A stretch of 64,000 nt of DNA from Parvularcula sp964219355 (GTDB lineage: Bacteria > Pseudomonadota > Alphaproteobacteria > Caulobacterales > Parvularculaceae): contig CAXPOZ010000001.1 of NCBI GenBank assembly GCA_964219355.1, positions 1,116,001 through 1,180,000 of the forward strand. Reading direction: 5' to 3'. The notes below the pieces were generated by a model that was not told the DNA's origin, did no database searches, and worked only from the letters and a program-made list of their open reading frames with translations. Below, one piece after another: positions 42,711 to 51,012 of this stretch (positions are counted from its first letter, which is position 1; each line of letters starts with the position of its first letter). The translations under genes were made by a program, and so were the position numbers.

Positions 42711-42806
42711 TCCTTCGAGACGCCGGCTTTGCCGGCTCCTCAGGATGAGGGAAATAGAAGGGCCTCACCCTGAAGTGGCCCGAAGGGCCCTCGAAGGGCG
42801 AGGCTC
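42711..42806. repeat. Inverted doublet of a roughly 40-bp palindromic repeat
   Basis: The left unit (42711-42751) reads CCTTCGAGAC, the hairpin GCCGGCTTTGCCGGC, then CCTCAGGATGAGGG. The right unit, read on the opposite strand, is CCTTCGAGGG, the hairpin GGCCCTTCGGGCC, then CTTCAGGGTGAGG. The two are therefore diverged copies of one element facing each other, about eight bases apart. Such CCTTCGAGAC...CTCAGGATGAGG elements are frequent between genes in alphaproteobacteria. It lies between convergent genes and could act as a bidirectional terminator. Confidence 0.8.
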
Positions 42807-43848
42807 AGCTCAATTCTTTTAATGCAGACAGGAAGGCTCCGACTTCCTGCTCGCTCGTCTGATAGCTCGTCACGAGGCGGCGCAGCTTGCCGTCATAAGG
42901 ATCGCCCGGCTGGACCCAATCGTAAAAGGCCGCGCCTTTTTCTTTCAGCCTCTCAACAACGGCATCGGGCAGGATCGGGAAGACTTCATTTATCTGGGTC
43001 TCATTGACGAGCTCGAACCCCGCCGCGCTGATCCCTTCGCCAAGGCGTGTGGCCATCGCATTGGCGTGTGCGCCGAGTTTCAGCCAGAGGTCATCCTCGA
43101 AATAGGCATTCCATTGCGCAGCGAGGAAGCGGTTCTTGGAGAAGCCCTGCCCCGCCCGCTTCTGGCGCCAGACGAGATGCTCCGACAGCGCCTCATTCAG
43201 AACAATGATCGCTTCGGCGACCATGCAGCCATTCTTGGTGCCGCCCAGCGTCAGGATATCAACCCCGGTATCGGTCACGATCTCTTTCGGGCTGGCGCCA
43301 AGATGCGCCGCCGCGTTGGCAAATCGCGCACCGTCCATATGGACATAAAGGCCAAGTTCGCGGGCCTTGGCCGTCAGTGCACGGATTTCAACATTCGTAT
43401 AGACTGTCCCGGCTTCGGTGCCTTGCGTCAGGGACACAGCTTTCGGCAGGACTCGGTGGGCCATGGCGGGCGTGTAGATCCGCATCCCCTCTTCGAGGAT
43501 GGCAGGGGTGAGCTTACCCCCCTCACCTGCCAGTGGCAGCACCTTGGCGCCGCCTGTGAAAAATTCCGGCGCACCGCATTCATCGATCTGGATATGGGCG
43601 TGCTCATGACAGAAGACCGCGCCAAAGGGCGGCAACATCGCGGCCAGTGCAATCGAGTTCGCTGCACTCCCCGTTGCAACAAAAGCCACATCGACTTTTT
43701 TGCCGAACATCTCCGTGAACTGATTGATGACGGATTGCGTCAGCTCATCCGCGCCATAGGCAGGCACCGGCCCTATATTGGCGGCGATCATGGCGTCCAT
43801 GATTTTCGGGTGAACCCCGGCCCAGTTGTCGGATGTGAAAAGCATCAT
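42805..43848 (-). CDS. ltaE: Threonine aldolase family PLP enzyme
   Basis: A 347-residue fold-type I PLP enzyme splitting threonine/allo-threonine (or another beta-hydroxy amino acid) into glycine and an aldehyde. It begins MMLFTSDNWAGVHPKIMDAM, with the family's early DN pair. YVHMDGARFANAAAHLG contains the PLP-contacting Asp, and TLGGTKNGCM carries the Schiff-base lysine. AVFCHEHAHIQIDECGAPEFFTGG is the usual substrate region. Low-specificity L-threonine aldolase is the likeliest identity, but other members act on phenylserine or similar compounds. Confidence 0.9.
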   Translation of the reverse strand: MMLFTSDNWAGVHPKIMDAMIAANIGPVPAYGADELTQSVINQFTEMFGKKVDVAFVATGSAANSIALAAMLPPFGAVFCHEHAHIQIDECGAPEFFTGGAKVLPLAGEGGKLTPAILEEGMRIYTPAMAHRVLPKAVSLTQGTEAGTVYTNVEIRALTAKARELGLYVHMDGARFANAAAHLGASPKEIVTDTGVDILTLGGTKNGCMVAEAIIVLNEALSEHLVWRQKRAGQGFSKNRFLAAQWNAYFEDDLWLKLGAHANAMATRLGEGISAAGFELVNETQINEVFPILPDAVVERLKEKGAAFYDWVQPGDPYDGKLRRLVTSYQTSEQEVGAFLSALKELS

Positions 43849-43879
43849 TCAGGAACCATCTTCGTAGCTCAATCACTGG

Positions 43880-44209
43880 CTACATAGTTGATATGCTCCA
43901 AAACTGAAAGATGCTGTATAAAGTGATTAGTATACATACTATTTCGAACACAACCGATCTCGGGATTCTCCATGCCGCAAGAGAGTCTCGATGCCAGTAG
44001 ATGGGCGCCAAGAAGGTCACTAATCCCAGCGGGACATAGGTATAGAGAAAATCTTCCAGAGATCTGATTTTGTATGACGGCACTAATAAACCGCCATCAT
44101 CATTCAGTGCCCTGTAGGTGACATAAGCCATGATCAGCGCAGAGGATATGACCGCTATCCTGTAAGCTACTGAAAAAACGTCACGTTTGTTTTCGCTGAC
44201 ACTCATCAT
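43880..44209 (-). CDS. AT-rich orphan membrane protein
   Basis: A 109-residue protein with about three membrane segments (near residues 15-32, 54-67 and 85-105). I recognise no family. By hand count bases 43921-44210 have 131 G+C of 290, clearly below the neighbouring genes, and codons such as ATA, AGA and TTA are used freely, unlike the genes on either side. The start (two consecutive ATG codons) lacks a clear ribosome binding site. It sits just downstream of parB and may be a recent arrival or a weakly constrained gene. Confidence 0.5.
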   Translation of the reverse strand: MMSVSENKRDVFSVAYRIAVISSALIMAYVTYRALNDDGGLLVPSYKIRSLEDFLYTYVPLGLVTFLAPIYWHRDSLAAWRIPRSVVFEIVCILITLYSIFQFWSISTM

Positions 44210-44239
44210 TCAGCGAGCCTAATGCAGCACTTCGAACAA

Positions 44240-45130
44240 TCAAACCGCCGTGCCCATCAGCCGGCGGCAAATATCATCAAGCTGTTCCAGCGTATCATAT
44301 GCAAGGGTCACGGTGCCGCCCTTCTTGCCGTGATCAATCTCGACGGTGAGGCCGAGTGCCGCTTCGAGATCATTCTCCAGCGATTTGGTATCGGCATCGG
44401 TTTTGCGCGGAGCCTTGGGGCCTTTGTCGTCAGCTTTAGATTTTCCGCCAGAGAAATTCTTGCCCGTGCCGACCAGCAATTCCGTCTCGCGCACCGAAAG
44501 GCCGCGCCGGATCACGTCTTCAGCGAGCTTTGCCGGATCATCCGCTGACAGAAGGGCGCGGGCATGACCCATGGTCAGCTTACCCTCGATCACATGCGCA
44601 CGGACATCGGCGGGGAGGGCGGAGAGACGCATCATGTTCGCCACATGACTGCGCGATTTGCCCACGGCATCAGCGATTTCCTGAGGTTTTCGGCCAAAAA
44701 CCTCTTTCATCCGTGTATAGGCGTCGGCTTCCTCAATTGCATTGAGGTCTGTACGCTGAATATTCTCGATCAGTGCGATTTCCGCCGTCTGGCCGGGATC
44801 CGTGTTGCGGATGATCACCGGGATCTCATGCAGCTTGGCGCGCGCGGATGCCCGCCAGCGACGTTCGCCGGCGATGATCAGATATTTCGCTTTCCCGCCT
44901 TCAACCGGGCGGATGAGGATAGGTTGGAGAAGCCCGCGCGCCTTGATCGAGGCGGCGAGCTCATCAAGCTCCTTGTCCGTGAAACTTTTGCGCGGCTGAT
45001 CCGGGTCGGGCGCAATGTCGGCCAGCGAGATCGTCGCCGGGCCTTCGCGCGGGGCGAGGGGCTCATCACCGCCTTCATCGGCAAAGATCGATTCAAGCCC
45101 GCGGCCCAGGCCTTTTCGTGCTGCAGCCAT
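44240..45130 (-). CDS. parB: Chromosome partitioning protein ParB
   Basis: A 296-residue CTP-dependent DNA clamp that loads at parS and spreads, guiding origin segregation. Features: an N-terminal GLGRGLESIF ParA-interacting segment (about residues 7-16), the CTP-binding motifs GERRWRA (about 88-94) and ENIQRTDLN, the helix-turn-helix QEIADAVGKSRSHVANMMRL, and a C-terminal dimerisation domain (ENDLEAALGLTVEIDHGKKGGTVTLAYDTLEQLDDI). It overlaps parA by one base. parS-type sites recognised by it lie in rsmG, mnmG and the mnmG/mnmE gap. Confidence 0.97.
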   Translation of the reverse strand: MAAARKGLGRGLESIFADEGGDEPLAPREGPATISLADIAPDPDQPRKSFTDKELDELAASIKARGLLQPILIRPVEGGKAKYLIIAGERRWRASARAKLHEIPVIIRNTDPGQTAEIALIENIQRTDLNAIEEADAYTRMKEVFGRKPQEIADAVGKSRSHVANMMRLSALPADVRAHVIEGKLTMGHARALLSADDPAKLAEDVIRRGLSVRETELLVGTGKNFSGGKSKADDKGPKAPRKTDADTKSLENDLEAALGLTVEIDHGKKGGTVTLAYDTLEQLDDICRRLMGTAV

Positions 45131-45915
45131 CAGGCGGCCCTTTCACGCTGGATAATTTCGGTAGCCAAACGAACATAAGCCTGACTGCCTGAGCATTTCA
45201 GATCATAGAGCAGGGCAGGCTTGCCATGCGACGGCGCTTCGGAAAGGCGTACATTGCGCGGTATGGCCGTGCGGTAGACCTTCTCGCCCATATGGTCGCG
45301 AACATTGTTCTCAACCTCGCGGGAGAGATTGTTTCGCCGGTCATACATGGTGAGGACGATGCCTTGCAGATCGAGCGACGGGTTCAGCCGCTGACGCACC
45401 TGGCCGATGGTCCGCAGGATCTGCGCGAGACCTTCGAGGGCGAAGAATTCACATTGCAGCGGGATCAGCACCGCATCCGCCGCCGCCATCGCGTTGACCG
45501 TCAGCATGCCCAGCGAAGGAGGGCAGTCGATCAGCACATAGGACGGACCCGTCCCATTCTGGGACACCCGTTCAATCGCGCGGCGCAACCGGTGATGGCG
45601 GCCTTCGGCATTGATCAGCTCGACTTCTGCGGCGGCCAGATCCACACCGGAAGGCGCAACCGTCAGTCCAGGCACCAAAGTTTCCTGAGCAATATCAGAT
45701 AGTTCTACCTCACCGCGAAGCACATCATAAGTCGTCAGCCTACGGCGCGCATGCTCCACCCCGAGGCCCGTCGAGGCGTTCCCCTGCGGGTCGAGATCAA
45801 TGATCAGCACTTTCTCGCCAATAGCGGCGAGCGCCGTACCGAGATTGATCGTGGTGGTGGTCTTGCCGACGCCGCCCTTCTGGTTGGCAATGGCGAGGAT
45901 ACGGGGAGGGGTCAC
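45130..45915 (-). CDS. parA: Chromosome partitioning ATPase ParA
   Basis: A 261-residue Walker-type ATPase that moves ParB-parS complexes. The deviant Walker A is NQKGGVGKTTTT (about residues 11-22), with both lysines of the ParA/MinD class; other motifs are IIDLDPQGNASTGLG, VLIDCPPSLGMLTVNAM and LTMYDRRNNLSREVENNVRDHMG. There is no N-terminal DNA-binding domain, so it is of the chromosomal Soj/ParA type. It is directly followed by parB and preceded by rsmG, the conserved origin-proximal order. Confidence 0.97.
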   Translation of the reverse strand: MTPPRILAIANQKGGVGKTTTTINLGTALAAIGEKVLIIDLDPQGNASTGLGVEHARRRLTTYDVLRGEVELSDIAQETLVPGLTVAPSGVDLAAAEVELINAEGRHHRLRRAIERVSQNGTGPSYVLIDCPPSLGMLTVNAMAAADAVLIPLQCEFFALEGLAQILRTIGQVRQRLNPSLDLQGIVLTMYDRRNNLSREVENNVRDHMGEKVYRTAIPRNVRLSEAPSHGKPALLYDLKCSGSQAYVRLATEIIQRERAA

Positions 45916-46560
45916 TTAGCGTCTTCCGGGCTCAGTCAGGATAAGGATCGACGCGTCCGGGTCGGTATGGCTGGCGCGTTTCTCGTGGTTGAATCTCCAC
46001 CCCGTGGCGGCTGCCGTCAATTCCTCATCGGCCCGCGCGCCCTTGGGAAATATCAACATTCCGCCCGGCGCGAGCAGGGGGGAGGCAAGGGCGAGGAGGC
46101 CATCAAGGGCGGTGACGGCCCGGGCGGTGATGACATCGAAACTCATGCGTTTCACGTGAAACGATTCGACCCGGTCTGACGAGACCGTGATGTGGCTCAA
46201 TCCCAGTGCATGAGCGGTTTCCGCAAGGAACCGGGCTTTCTTGCCAACACTGTCAGCTAGCGTGATCTTCAGCGGGCGGTCCCGGCAAAGAATGCCGAGC
46301 ACCAGCCCCGGGAACCCGGCCCCGCTGCCAATATCGAGGAGGGTGCTGGCGCCTTCCCGGATCAACGGGAAGAGCTGAGCGGAGTCCTCGTAATGCCGAG
46401 CCCAGCGGTCAGGCAGAGTGTTGCGGGAGATGACATTGGTATGCGCCGCTGTCTCCAAGAGGCGCTCATCATATTGCGCAAACATAGCGTGTGTCTCTGC
46501 ATCCAGCGCATGCCGGTCCGCAAATTCATCAAGCGATTGGGGCAGGGCGGTCTCAGCCAT
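45916..46560 (-). CDS. rsmG: 16S rRNA (guanine527-N7)-methyltransferase
   Basis: A 214-residue methyltransferase for G527 of 16S rRNA. The start gives MAETALPQSLDEFADRHALD; an ATG six codons earlier is also possible. Motifs: NVISRNTLPDRWARHYEDSAQL, the SAM loop LLDIGSGAGFPGLVLGI (about residues 75-91), DSVGKKARFLAETAHALGL and VITARAVTALDGLLALASPLL. The start overlaps the end of mnmG by eight bases. A perfect parS palindrome lies inside the coding sequence at 46148-46163, encoding part of SFHVKR. Confidence 0.95.
   Translation of the reverse strand: MAETALPQSLDEFADRHALDAETHAMFAQYDERLLETAAHTNVISRNTLPDRWARHYEDSAQLFPLIREGASTLLDIGSGAGFPGLVLGILCRDRPLKITLADSVGKKARFLAETAHALGLSHITVSSDRVESFHVKRMSFDVITARAVTALDGLLALASPLLAPGGMLIFPKGARADEELTAAATGWRFNHEKRASHTDPDASILILTEPGRR
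46148..46163. other. parS centromere site within rsmG
   Basis: CGTTTCACGTGAAACG is a perfect 16-bp palindrome whose 14-base core GTTTCACGTGAAAC is identical to the parS consensus. It is about 1 kb upstream of parB, inside the operon that encodes its own binding protein. Confidence 0.92.
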
Positions 46561-48415
46561 TGGCGGCGGACACTCCACGCAGATGGATGAGGAGTGTGGC
46601 TAGCGCGGCGGGTGTGACGCCTTCGACGCGGCCCGCCTGGCCCAGCGTTTCCGGACGCGCCCTTGTCAGCCGGTCTTTGACTTCATTGGAAAGGCCCGTG
46701 ACGGCATGGAAATCGAAATCGGCCGGAATGGGCTGGCTCTCTTCCTTGCGCAGGGTGACGATCTCCGCCTCCTGCCGGTCGAGATAGCCCGCATAAAGCG
46801 CGTCGGCTTCGATGACAGTGCGTACATCCTCCGGCGCCTCGGCCAGCGCCGGGGCGAGGGCGGCGATGTCATCGAGCGTGACATCCTTGAGGCTCAACAG
46901 GTCCAGCAGGGACCGTCGGCGGCCGTCCTGATTGACCTTGATGCCATGGGCACCGGCCTCATTCGGGGTGAGAGTGGTCGTGGTCATGACCTGCCGCAGA
47001 CCCTCGACGGCGGACTGTTTCACGTGAAACGCCTCCCGCCGTTCTTCTCCGACGCAGCCCCATTCAAGGCCCAGCGGGGTCAGGCGCAGATCCGCATTAT
47101 CCGCGCGCAGGCTGAGACGATACTCCGCGCGGGAGGTGAACATGCGATATGGCTCGGTGACGCCGCGGGTCACGAGATCATCGATCATCACCCCGATATA
47201 GCCGTCTGATCGGGTGAGGGTGCGCGGGCTCTGACCCAGCGCCCGCGCAGCAGCGTTGAGCCCGGCCATCAAGCCTTGAGCGCCTGCTTCCTCATATCCG
47301 GTGGTGCCATTGATCTGACCCGCCAGGAAAAGCCCCGGCAGCATCCGCAGACCCAGCGTCCGGTCGAGCGCGCGCGGATCGACATAATCATACTCAATGG
47401 CATAGCCATATTGCAGGACTTTCGCGGTATCTAGCCCCGAAATGGTCTTGAGAAACGCGTCCTGGATCTCCTCCGGCAGCGAGGTCGAAATCCCGTTGGG
47501 ATAGATCGTGTTATCGTCGAGGCCCTCGGGCTCGAGAAAGACCTGATGGGACGCGCGATCCCGGAATTTGACGACCTTATCCTCAATTGACGGGCAATAA
47601 CGCGGTCCCTGCCCGGATATCCGTCCGCCATAAACCGCAGACCCGGAGAGGTTTTCTTCGATGATCCGGTGGGTCGCATCATTGGTGTAGGTGATGCCGC
47701 AGGCAATCTGCGGCACGTTGATTACCCGCGTCAGGAAGGAAAACGGCACGGGCCGCTCATCGGCTTCCTGCATTTCAAGCTGATCCCAGCCGATCGTCCG
47801 GCCGTCGAGCCGCGCCGGCGTGCCGGTTTTCAGCCGCCCGAGCGGCAGGTTCATGGCTTCGAACCGCTCGCCCAGCGCGTTGGCCGGGGCTTCGCCCACG
47901 CGGCCTGCCGGTATCCGGTCATGGCCACGGTGGATGACCCCGCGCAGGAAGGTGCCCGTGGTCACGACGACAGCGGCGGCCTCAATGCGCTCACCCTTAT
48001 CGGTGATCACGCCCCGGCATTCATCACCGACAACGATCAGATCATCGACCGCCGCTTCGATGACGGTCAGGTTTTCCTGCTCCGTCACCAGTCGCTGAAC
48101 GGCTTCGCGATAGAGCTTGCGGTCAGCTTGCGTGCGAGGGCCTCGGACAGCGGGGCCTTTTGACCGGTTGAGCAGCCGGAACTGAATGCCGCCCTGATCG
48201 GCAGCCCGGCCCATGATCCCGTCGAGGGCATCGATCTCGCGGACCAGATGGCCTTTGCCCAGGCCGCCAATCGCCGGATTGCAGGACATCTCGCCAACCG
48301 TCGCCCATTTATGGGTGACGAGTGCCGTGCGCGCGCCCGCTCGGGCCGCAGCGCAGGCCGCTTCCGTTCCGGCATGGCCGCCGCCGACAATAATGACGTC
48401 AAAATCTCTGCTCAT
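46553..48415 (-). CDS. mnmG: tRNA uridine-5-carboxymethylaminomethyl modification enzyme MnmG (GidA)
   Basis: A 620-residue FAD enzyme that with MnmE modifies wobble U34 of tRNAs reading two-codon sets. It begins with the FAD-binding DFDVIIVGGGHAGTEAACAAARAG and shows the family's CNPAIGGLGKGHLVREIDALDG, GRLKTGTPARLDGRTI, GPRYCPSIEDK and PEGLDDNTIYPNGISTSLP. Full length. It lies between rsmG and mnmE, the usual alphaproteobacterial order. A parS core occurs in its coding sequence at 47017-47030. Confidence 0.97.
   Translation of the reverse strand: MSRDFDVIIVGGGHAGTEAACAAARAGARTALVTHKWATVGEMSCNPAIGGLGKGHLVREIDALDGIMGRAADQGGIQFRLLNRSKGPAVRGPRTQADRKLYREAVQRLVTEQENLTVIEAAVDDLIVVGDECRGVITDKGERIEAAAVVVTTGTFLRGVIHRGHDRIPAGRVGEAPANALGERFEAMNLPLGRLKTGTPARLDGRTIGWDQLEMQEADERPVPFSFLTRVINVPQIACGITYTNDATHRIIEENLSGSAVYGGRISGQGPRYCPSIEDKVVKFRDRASHQVFLEPEGLDDNTIYPNGISTSLPEEIQDAFLKTISGLDTAKVLQYGYAIEYDYVDPRALDRTLGLRMLPGLFLAGQINGTTGYEEAGAQGLMAGLNAAARALGQSPRTLTRSDGYIGVMIDDLVTRGVTEPYRMFTSRAEYRLSLRADNADLRLTPLGLEWGCVGEERREAFHVKQSAVEGLRQVMTTTTLTPNEAGAHGIKVNQDGRRRSLLDLLSLKDVTLDDIAALAPALAEAPEDVRTVIEADALYAGYLDRQEAEIVTLRKEESQPIPADFDFHAVTGLSNEVKDRLTRARPETLGQAGRVEGVTPAALATLLIHLRGVSAANG
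47016..47031. other. parS centromere site within mnmG
   Basis: TGTTTCACGTGAAACG contains the perfect 14-base core GTTTCACGTGAAAC (47017-47030) and differs from the 16-base consensus only in the last base. It encodes part of AFHVKQ in MnmG. Confidence 0.92.
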
Positions 48416-48465
48416 TGCAGGCAGATAGCGAAGGGAAGGCGGCTTGTGGAGAGGGCGCGCGCGCC

Positions 48466-48481
48466 TGTTTCACATGAAACG
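48466..48481. other. Degenerate parS-like site between mnmG and mnmE
   Basis: TGTTTCACATGAAACG has one change (CACATG for CACGTG) in the core palindrome. It lies in the 66-base gap between mnmG and the mnmE stop codon. One mismatch usually weakens but may not abolish ParB binding. Confidence 0.7.
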
Positions 48482-49756
48482 CTATTTTCCGATGCAGAAG
48501 CGGGAAAAGATGGCGCCCAGCACATCCTCAACCGTGATCCGCCCGGTCATCTGATCTAGAAGGGCGATCACCGAGAGGACATCCTCCGCCAGCAATTCCG
48601 GATCCTGCGCGGGTTCATCGAGCACCCTGTCCAGTGCCGCCGCGCCAGATTGGAGAAGTGCGATCTGGCGCTCATGGGTAAAAAGGGCGGGGATGGCAGA
48701 TGCCTCGATCCGCTCGGTCAGCGCCGAAAGGAATTCGTCCCAGCCCTCGCCCGTTAGGGCGGAAAGGCCGAGCGTGCCTTCAGGCGCTGTCTCGCCAAGA
48801 TCGATCTTGTTCGTCACGCGGAGGAGGCGGGGATCTTCCCGGCTTCCGTCGGCGGAAAGCTCGATGATGATGTCCGCCCGCTCCCGTGCCGCACGGCTGC
48901 GTTCCATCCCGGCGCGCTCGATGGGGTCATCTGTTTCATCACGCAGACCCGCCGTATCGAGCACTTCGACCAGCCGCCCGGCAATATCGAGCCGGGCGCT
49001 GACGACATCGCGCGTCGTGCCGGGAATGTCCGAGACAATCGCCCGCTCCTCCCCGACCAGCCGGTTGAGCAGGGTCGATTTCCCCGCATTGGGCGGCCCG
49101 ATGATCGCGAGCGTCAGCCCCTCGCGAAGCCGGCGGCCCTTGGCGGATTTCGCCAGCTCTTCTTTCAGGGAGGTCGACACTTTTTCGAGTGCCGGGACCG
49201 CACGGGAGGCAATCTCCGCTGGCACATCTTCTTCGTCGGGGAAATCAACCGCGGCATCGAGCACCGCGAGCGCCGCCAAAAGCCCGTCGCGCCAGCCTGC
49301 CACGACCTCGCGTGCGGAGCCGGTATAGCCCCCCAAAGCCTGTTGTCGCTGCTGTTCTGTTTCGGCATCGAGAAGATCGCCGAGACCTTCTGCTTCAAGC
49401 AATCCCATGCGACCATGACGCAAGGCGCGGAGCGTGAACTCACCGGGTTCCGCAGGCCGCAAGCCGAGCCCGGTCAGTGTTTCAGTGAAACGGGTGGCGA
49501 CCGCCTGCGAGCCGTGGAGATGGAATTCGGCAAGGTCTTCGCCCGTCGCCGTATTGGGTCCGGGAAACCACAGGACGATCCCGTCATCGAGGAGACCGCC
49601 TTGCGGATCCCGGATCTGCCGATGGCTCGCCCGGCGGACAGGCGGCAATGAGCCCGCGAGTTTCACAACGACCTCGCCCGCTGCCGGACCCGAGATCCGC
49701 CAGACAGCAATCGCCGTCCGGCCCGAGCCGGAACTCCGTGCGAAGATCGTCTCCAT
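48482..49756 (-). CDS. mnmE: tRNA modification GTPase MnmE (TrmE)
   Basis: A 424-residue partner of MnmG. The N-terminal tetrahydrofolate-binding domain (METIFARSSGSGRTAIAVWRISGP ... RPAEPGEFTLRALRHGRMGL) is followed by the inserted G domain with G1 IIGPPNAGKSTLLNRL (about residues 218-233), PGTTRDVVS, DTAGLRDETDDPIE and a TNKID motif. The protein ends with the invariant FCIGK, whose Cys is needed for modification. Slightly shorter than the E. coli enzyme but complete. Confidence 0.97.
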   Translation of the reverse strand: METIFARSSGSGRTAIAVWRISGPAAGEVVVKLAGSLPPVRRASHRQIRDPQGGLLDDGIVLWFPGPNTATGEDLAEFHLHGSQAVATRFTETLTGLGLRPAEPGEFTLRALRHGRMGLLEAEGLGDLLDAETEQQRQQALGGYTGSAREVVAGWRDGLLAALAVLDAAVDFPDEEDVPAEIASRAVPALEKVSTSLKEELAKSAKGRRLREGLTLAIIGPPNAGKSTLLNRLVGEERAIVSDIPGTTRDVVSARLDIAGRLVEVLDTAGLRDETDDPIERAGMERSRAARERADIIIELSADGSREDPRLLRVTNKIDLGETAPEGTLGLSALTGEGWDEFLSALTERIEASAIPALFTHERQIALLQSGAAALDRVLDEPAQDPELLAEDVLSVIALLDQMTGRITVEDVLGAIFSRFCIGK

Positions 49757-49771
49757 CGGCCCGGGGCCGCT

Positions 49772-50026
49772 CTATTTCTTGTCGGATCCGCCGGACGCCT
49801 TCATCCCGGCGGCAAACATGTTCTGGAAGGCTTCCATATTCCCGGTGCCCGTCGCCATGGCGCGTTCCCAGAACGCTTTGGGATCACTCAGCGTGTCGAG
49901 ATTCTGTTTCGTCCGCTCAACCATGGATGACACGATCATGTCATTGACCGGCTGTACATCCGGCAGACCAAAGAAGGCGCGCGCTTCGGCCGGCGTGCAA
50001 TCTACATTGAATGTAATCTTCATCAT
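49772..50026 (-). CDS. DUF6489 family small protein
   Basis: An 84-residue acidic protein starting (M)MKITFNVDCTPAEARAFFGLPDVQP with AAGGA just upstream; two adjacent ATG codons make the exact start uncertain by one residue. The pattern matches the DUF6489 group of alphaproteobacteria, which often lies beside mnmE. The C-terminal half (AFWERAMATGTGNMEAFQNMFAAGM) resembles the phasin-like ends of some granule proteins, but this is only a similarity of style. The role is unknown. Confidence 0.8.
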   Translation of the reverse strand: MMKITFNVDCTPAEARAFFGLPDVQPVNDMIVSSMVERTKQNLDTLSDPKAFWERAMATGTGNMEAFQNMFAAGMKASGGSDKK

Positions 50027-50079
50027 GCGTTCCTTGCTGGGTGAGTTGCGCTAGCATGGGCCGGTGAGGGGAATAAACC

Positions 50080-51006
50080 ATGCGCAAACTGCTCTTCGCA
50101 GCCCTGTTTCTGACTGCCTGCTCTCCGGGGGGAAATACACCGCCGGAGGGTCCATCGCCATTTCCGCCATTTTTGAGCCTGCCGGTCTATTTCGACTGTA
50201 TCGGCGAGCTCGGACTGACACAGATTGCTGCCCATCGCGGCGGTCCGGCCCCCGGCTATCCGGAGAACGCGCTCGCGACTTTCGAGCGCACCTATGGGGA
50301 GACCGGCGCCTTCCTTGAGGTCGATGTGGCGACCAGCGCGGACGGTGTTCTCTTTCTTCATCATGATGACAATCTGGGTCGGACGACCACCGGGCGTGGT
50401 CCGGCGGCGGAGAAATCCTGGGACGAGCTTCGCGCGCTTTCTCTGAAAGATGATGAGGGCAAGGTCACGGCCTATGGCCTGACGCGTCTTGATGAGGCAC
50501 TCGAATGGGCCAAGGGCAAGACGGTTCTCGAACTCGATATCAAGCCGTCTACGGATTATGATGATGTTGCCAAAGCGGTGCGGGATGCAGGTGCGGAGGA
50601 TTGGGTGATCCTGATTTCCTATACGGAAAATTCCGCTGTTGCCCTTTCCAAACGTTTTCCCGATTCCATGATTTCGGTGACCGTCAACTCGGCTGACGAT
50701 ATCGACCGGCTGGTCGACCGCGGCATGAAGCGGGAGAATATTCTCGCCTGGACGGGGGTTGAGGCGCCGAATGGCCCTCTCTCTCAAGCCCTGCAATCAG
50801 AAGGCATTGAGGCGATTTTCGGCACGCTTGGCGGCCGCGATTCACTCGACAATCAGTATGCCGCAAGCCGCAATGATGAAGGCTATGTCGATATCTCGAA
50901 ACTCGGCATCGACCTGATCGCAACCGACCGGCCGGAAGCGGCTGCCGAGGCCCTGATGGCAGCGGGGCGCTTTGCGAGCCCCTCCGCCTGTCCGGCCTCG
51001 AACTGA
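50080..51006 (+). CDS. Glycerophosphodiester phosphodiesterase, lipoprotein
   Basis: A 308-residue periplasm-facing lipoprotein (lipobox AALFLTAC, Cys about residue 15) with a GDPD TIM barrel. AHRGGPAPGYPENALATFERTYGETGAFLEVDVATSADGVLFLHHDDNLGRTTTGRG holds the catalytic HR, the metal-binding ExD and the second catalytic His. It hydrolyses glycerophosphodiesters to glycerol-3-phosphate and an alcohol. It is the only plus-strand gene in a long minus-strand stretch and faces rho convergently with a six-base gap. Confidence 0.9.
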   Translation: MRKLLFAALFLTACSPGGNTPPEGPSPFPPFLSLPVYFDCIGELGLTQIAAHRGGPAPGYPENALATFERTYGETGAFLEVDVATSADGVLFLHHDDNLGRTTTGRGPAAEKSWDELRALSLKDDEGKVTAYGLTRLDEALEWAKGKTVLELDIKPSTDYDDVAKAVRDAGAEDWVILISYTENSAVALSKRFPDSMISVTVNSADDIDRLVDRGMKRENILAWTGVEAPNGPLSQALQSEGIEAIFGTLGGRDSLDNQYAASRNDEGYVDISKLGIDLIATDRPEAAAEALMAAGRFASPSACPASN

Positions 51007-51012
51007 TCCGCC

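Noticed and set aside
49479..49491. GTTTCAGTGAAAC in mnmE as a fourth parS site
   Set aside because: It lacks one central base of the 14-base parS core, so the half-sites have the wrong spacing for ParB.
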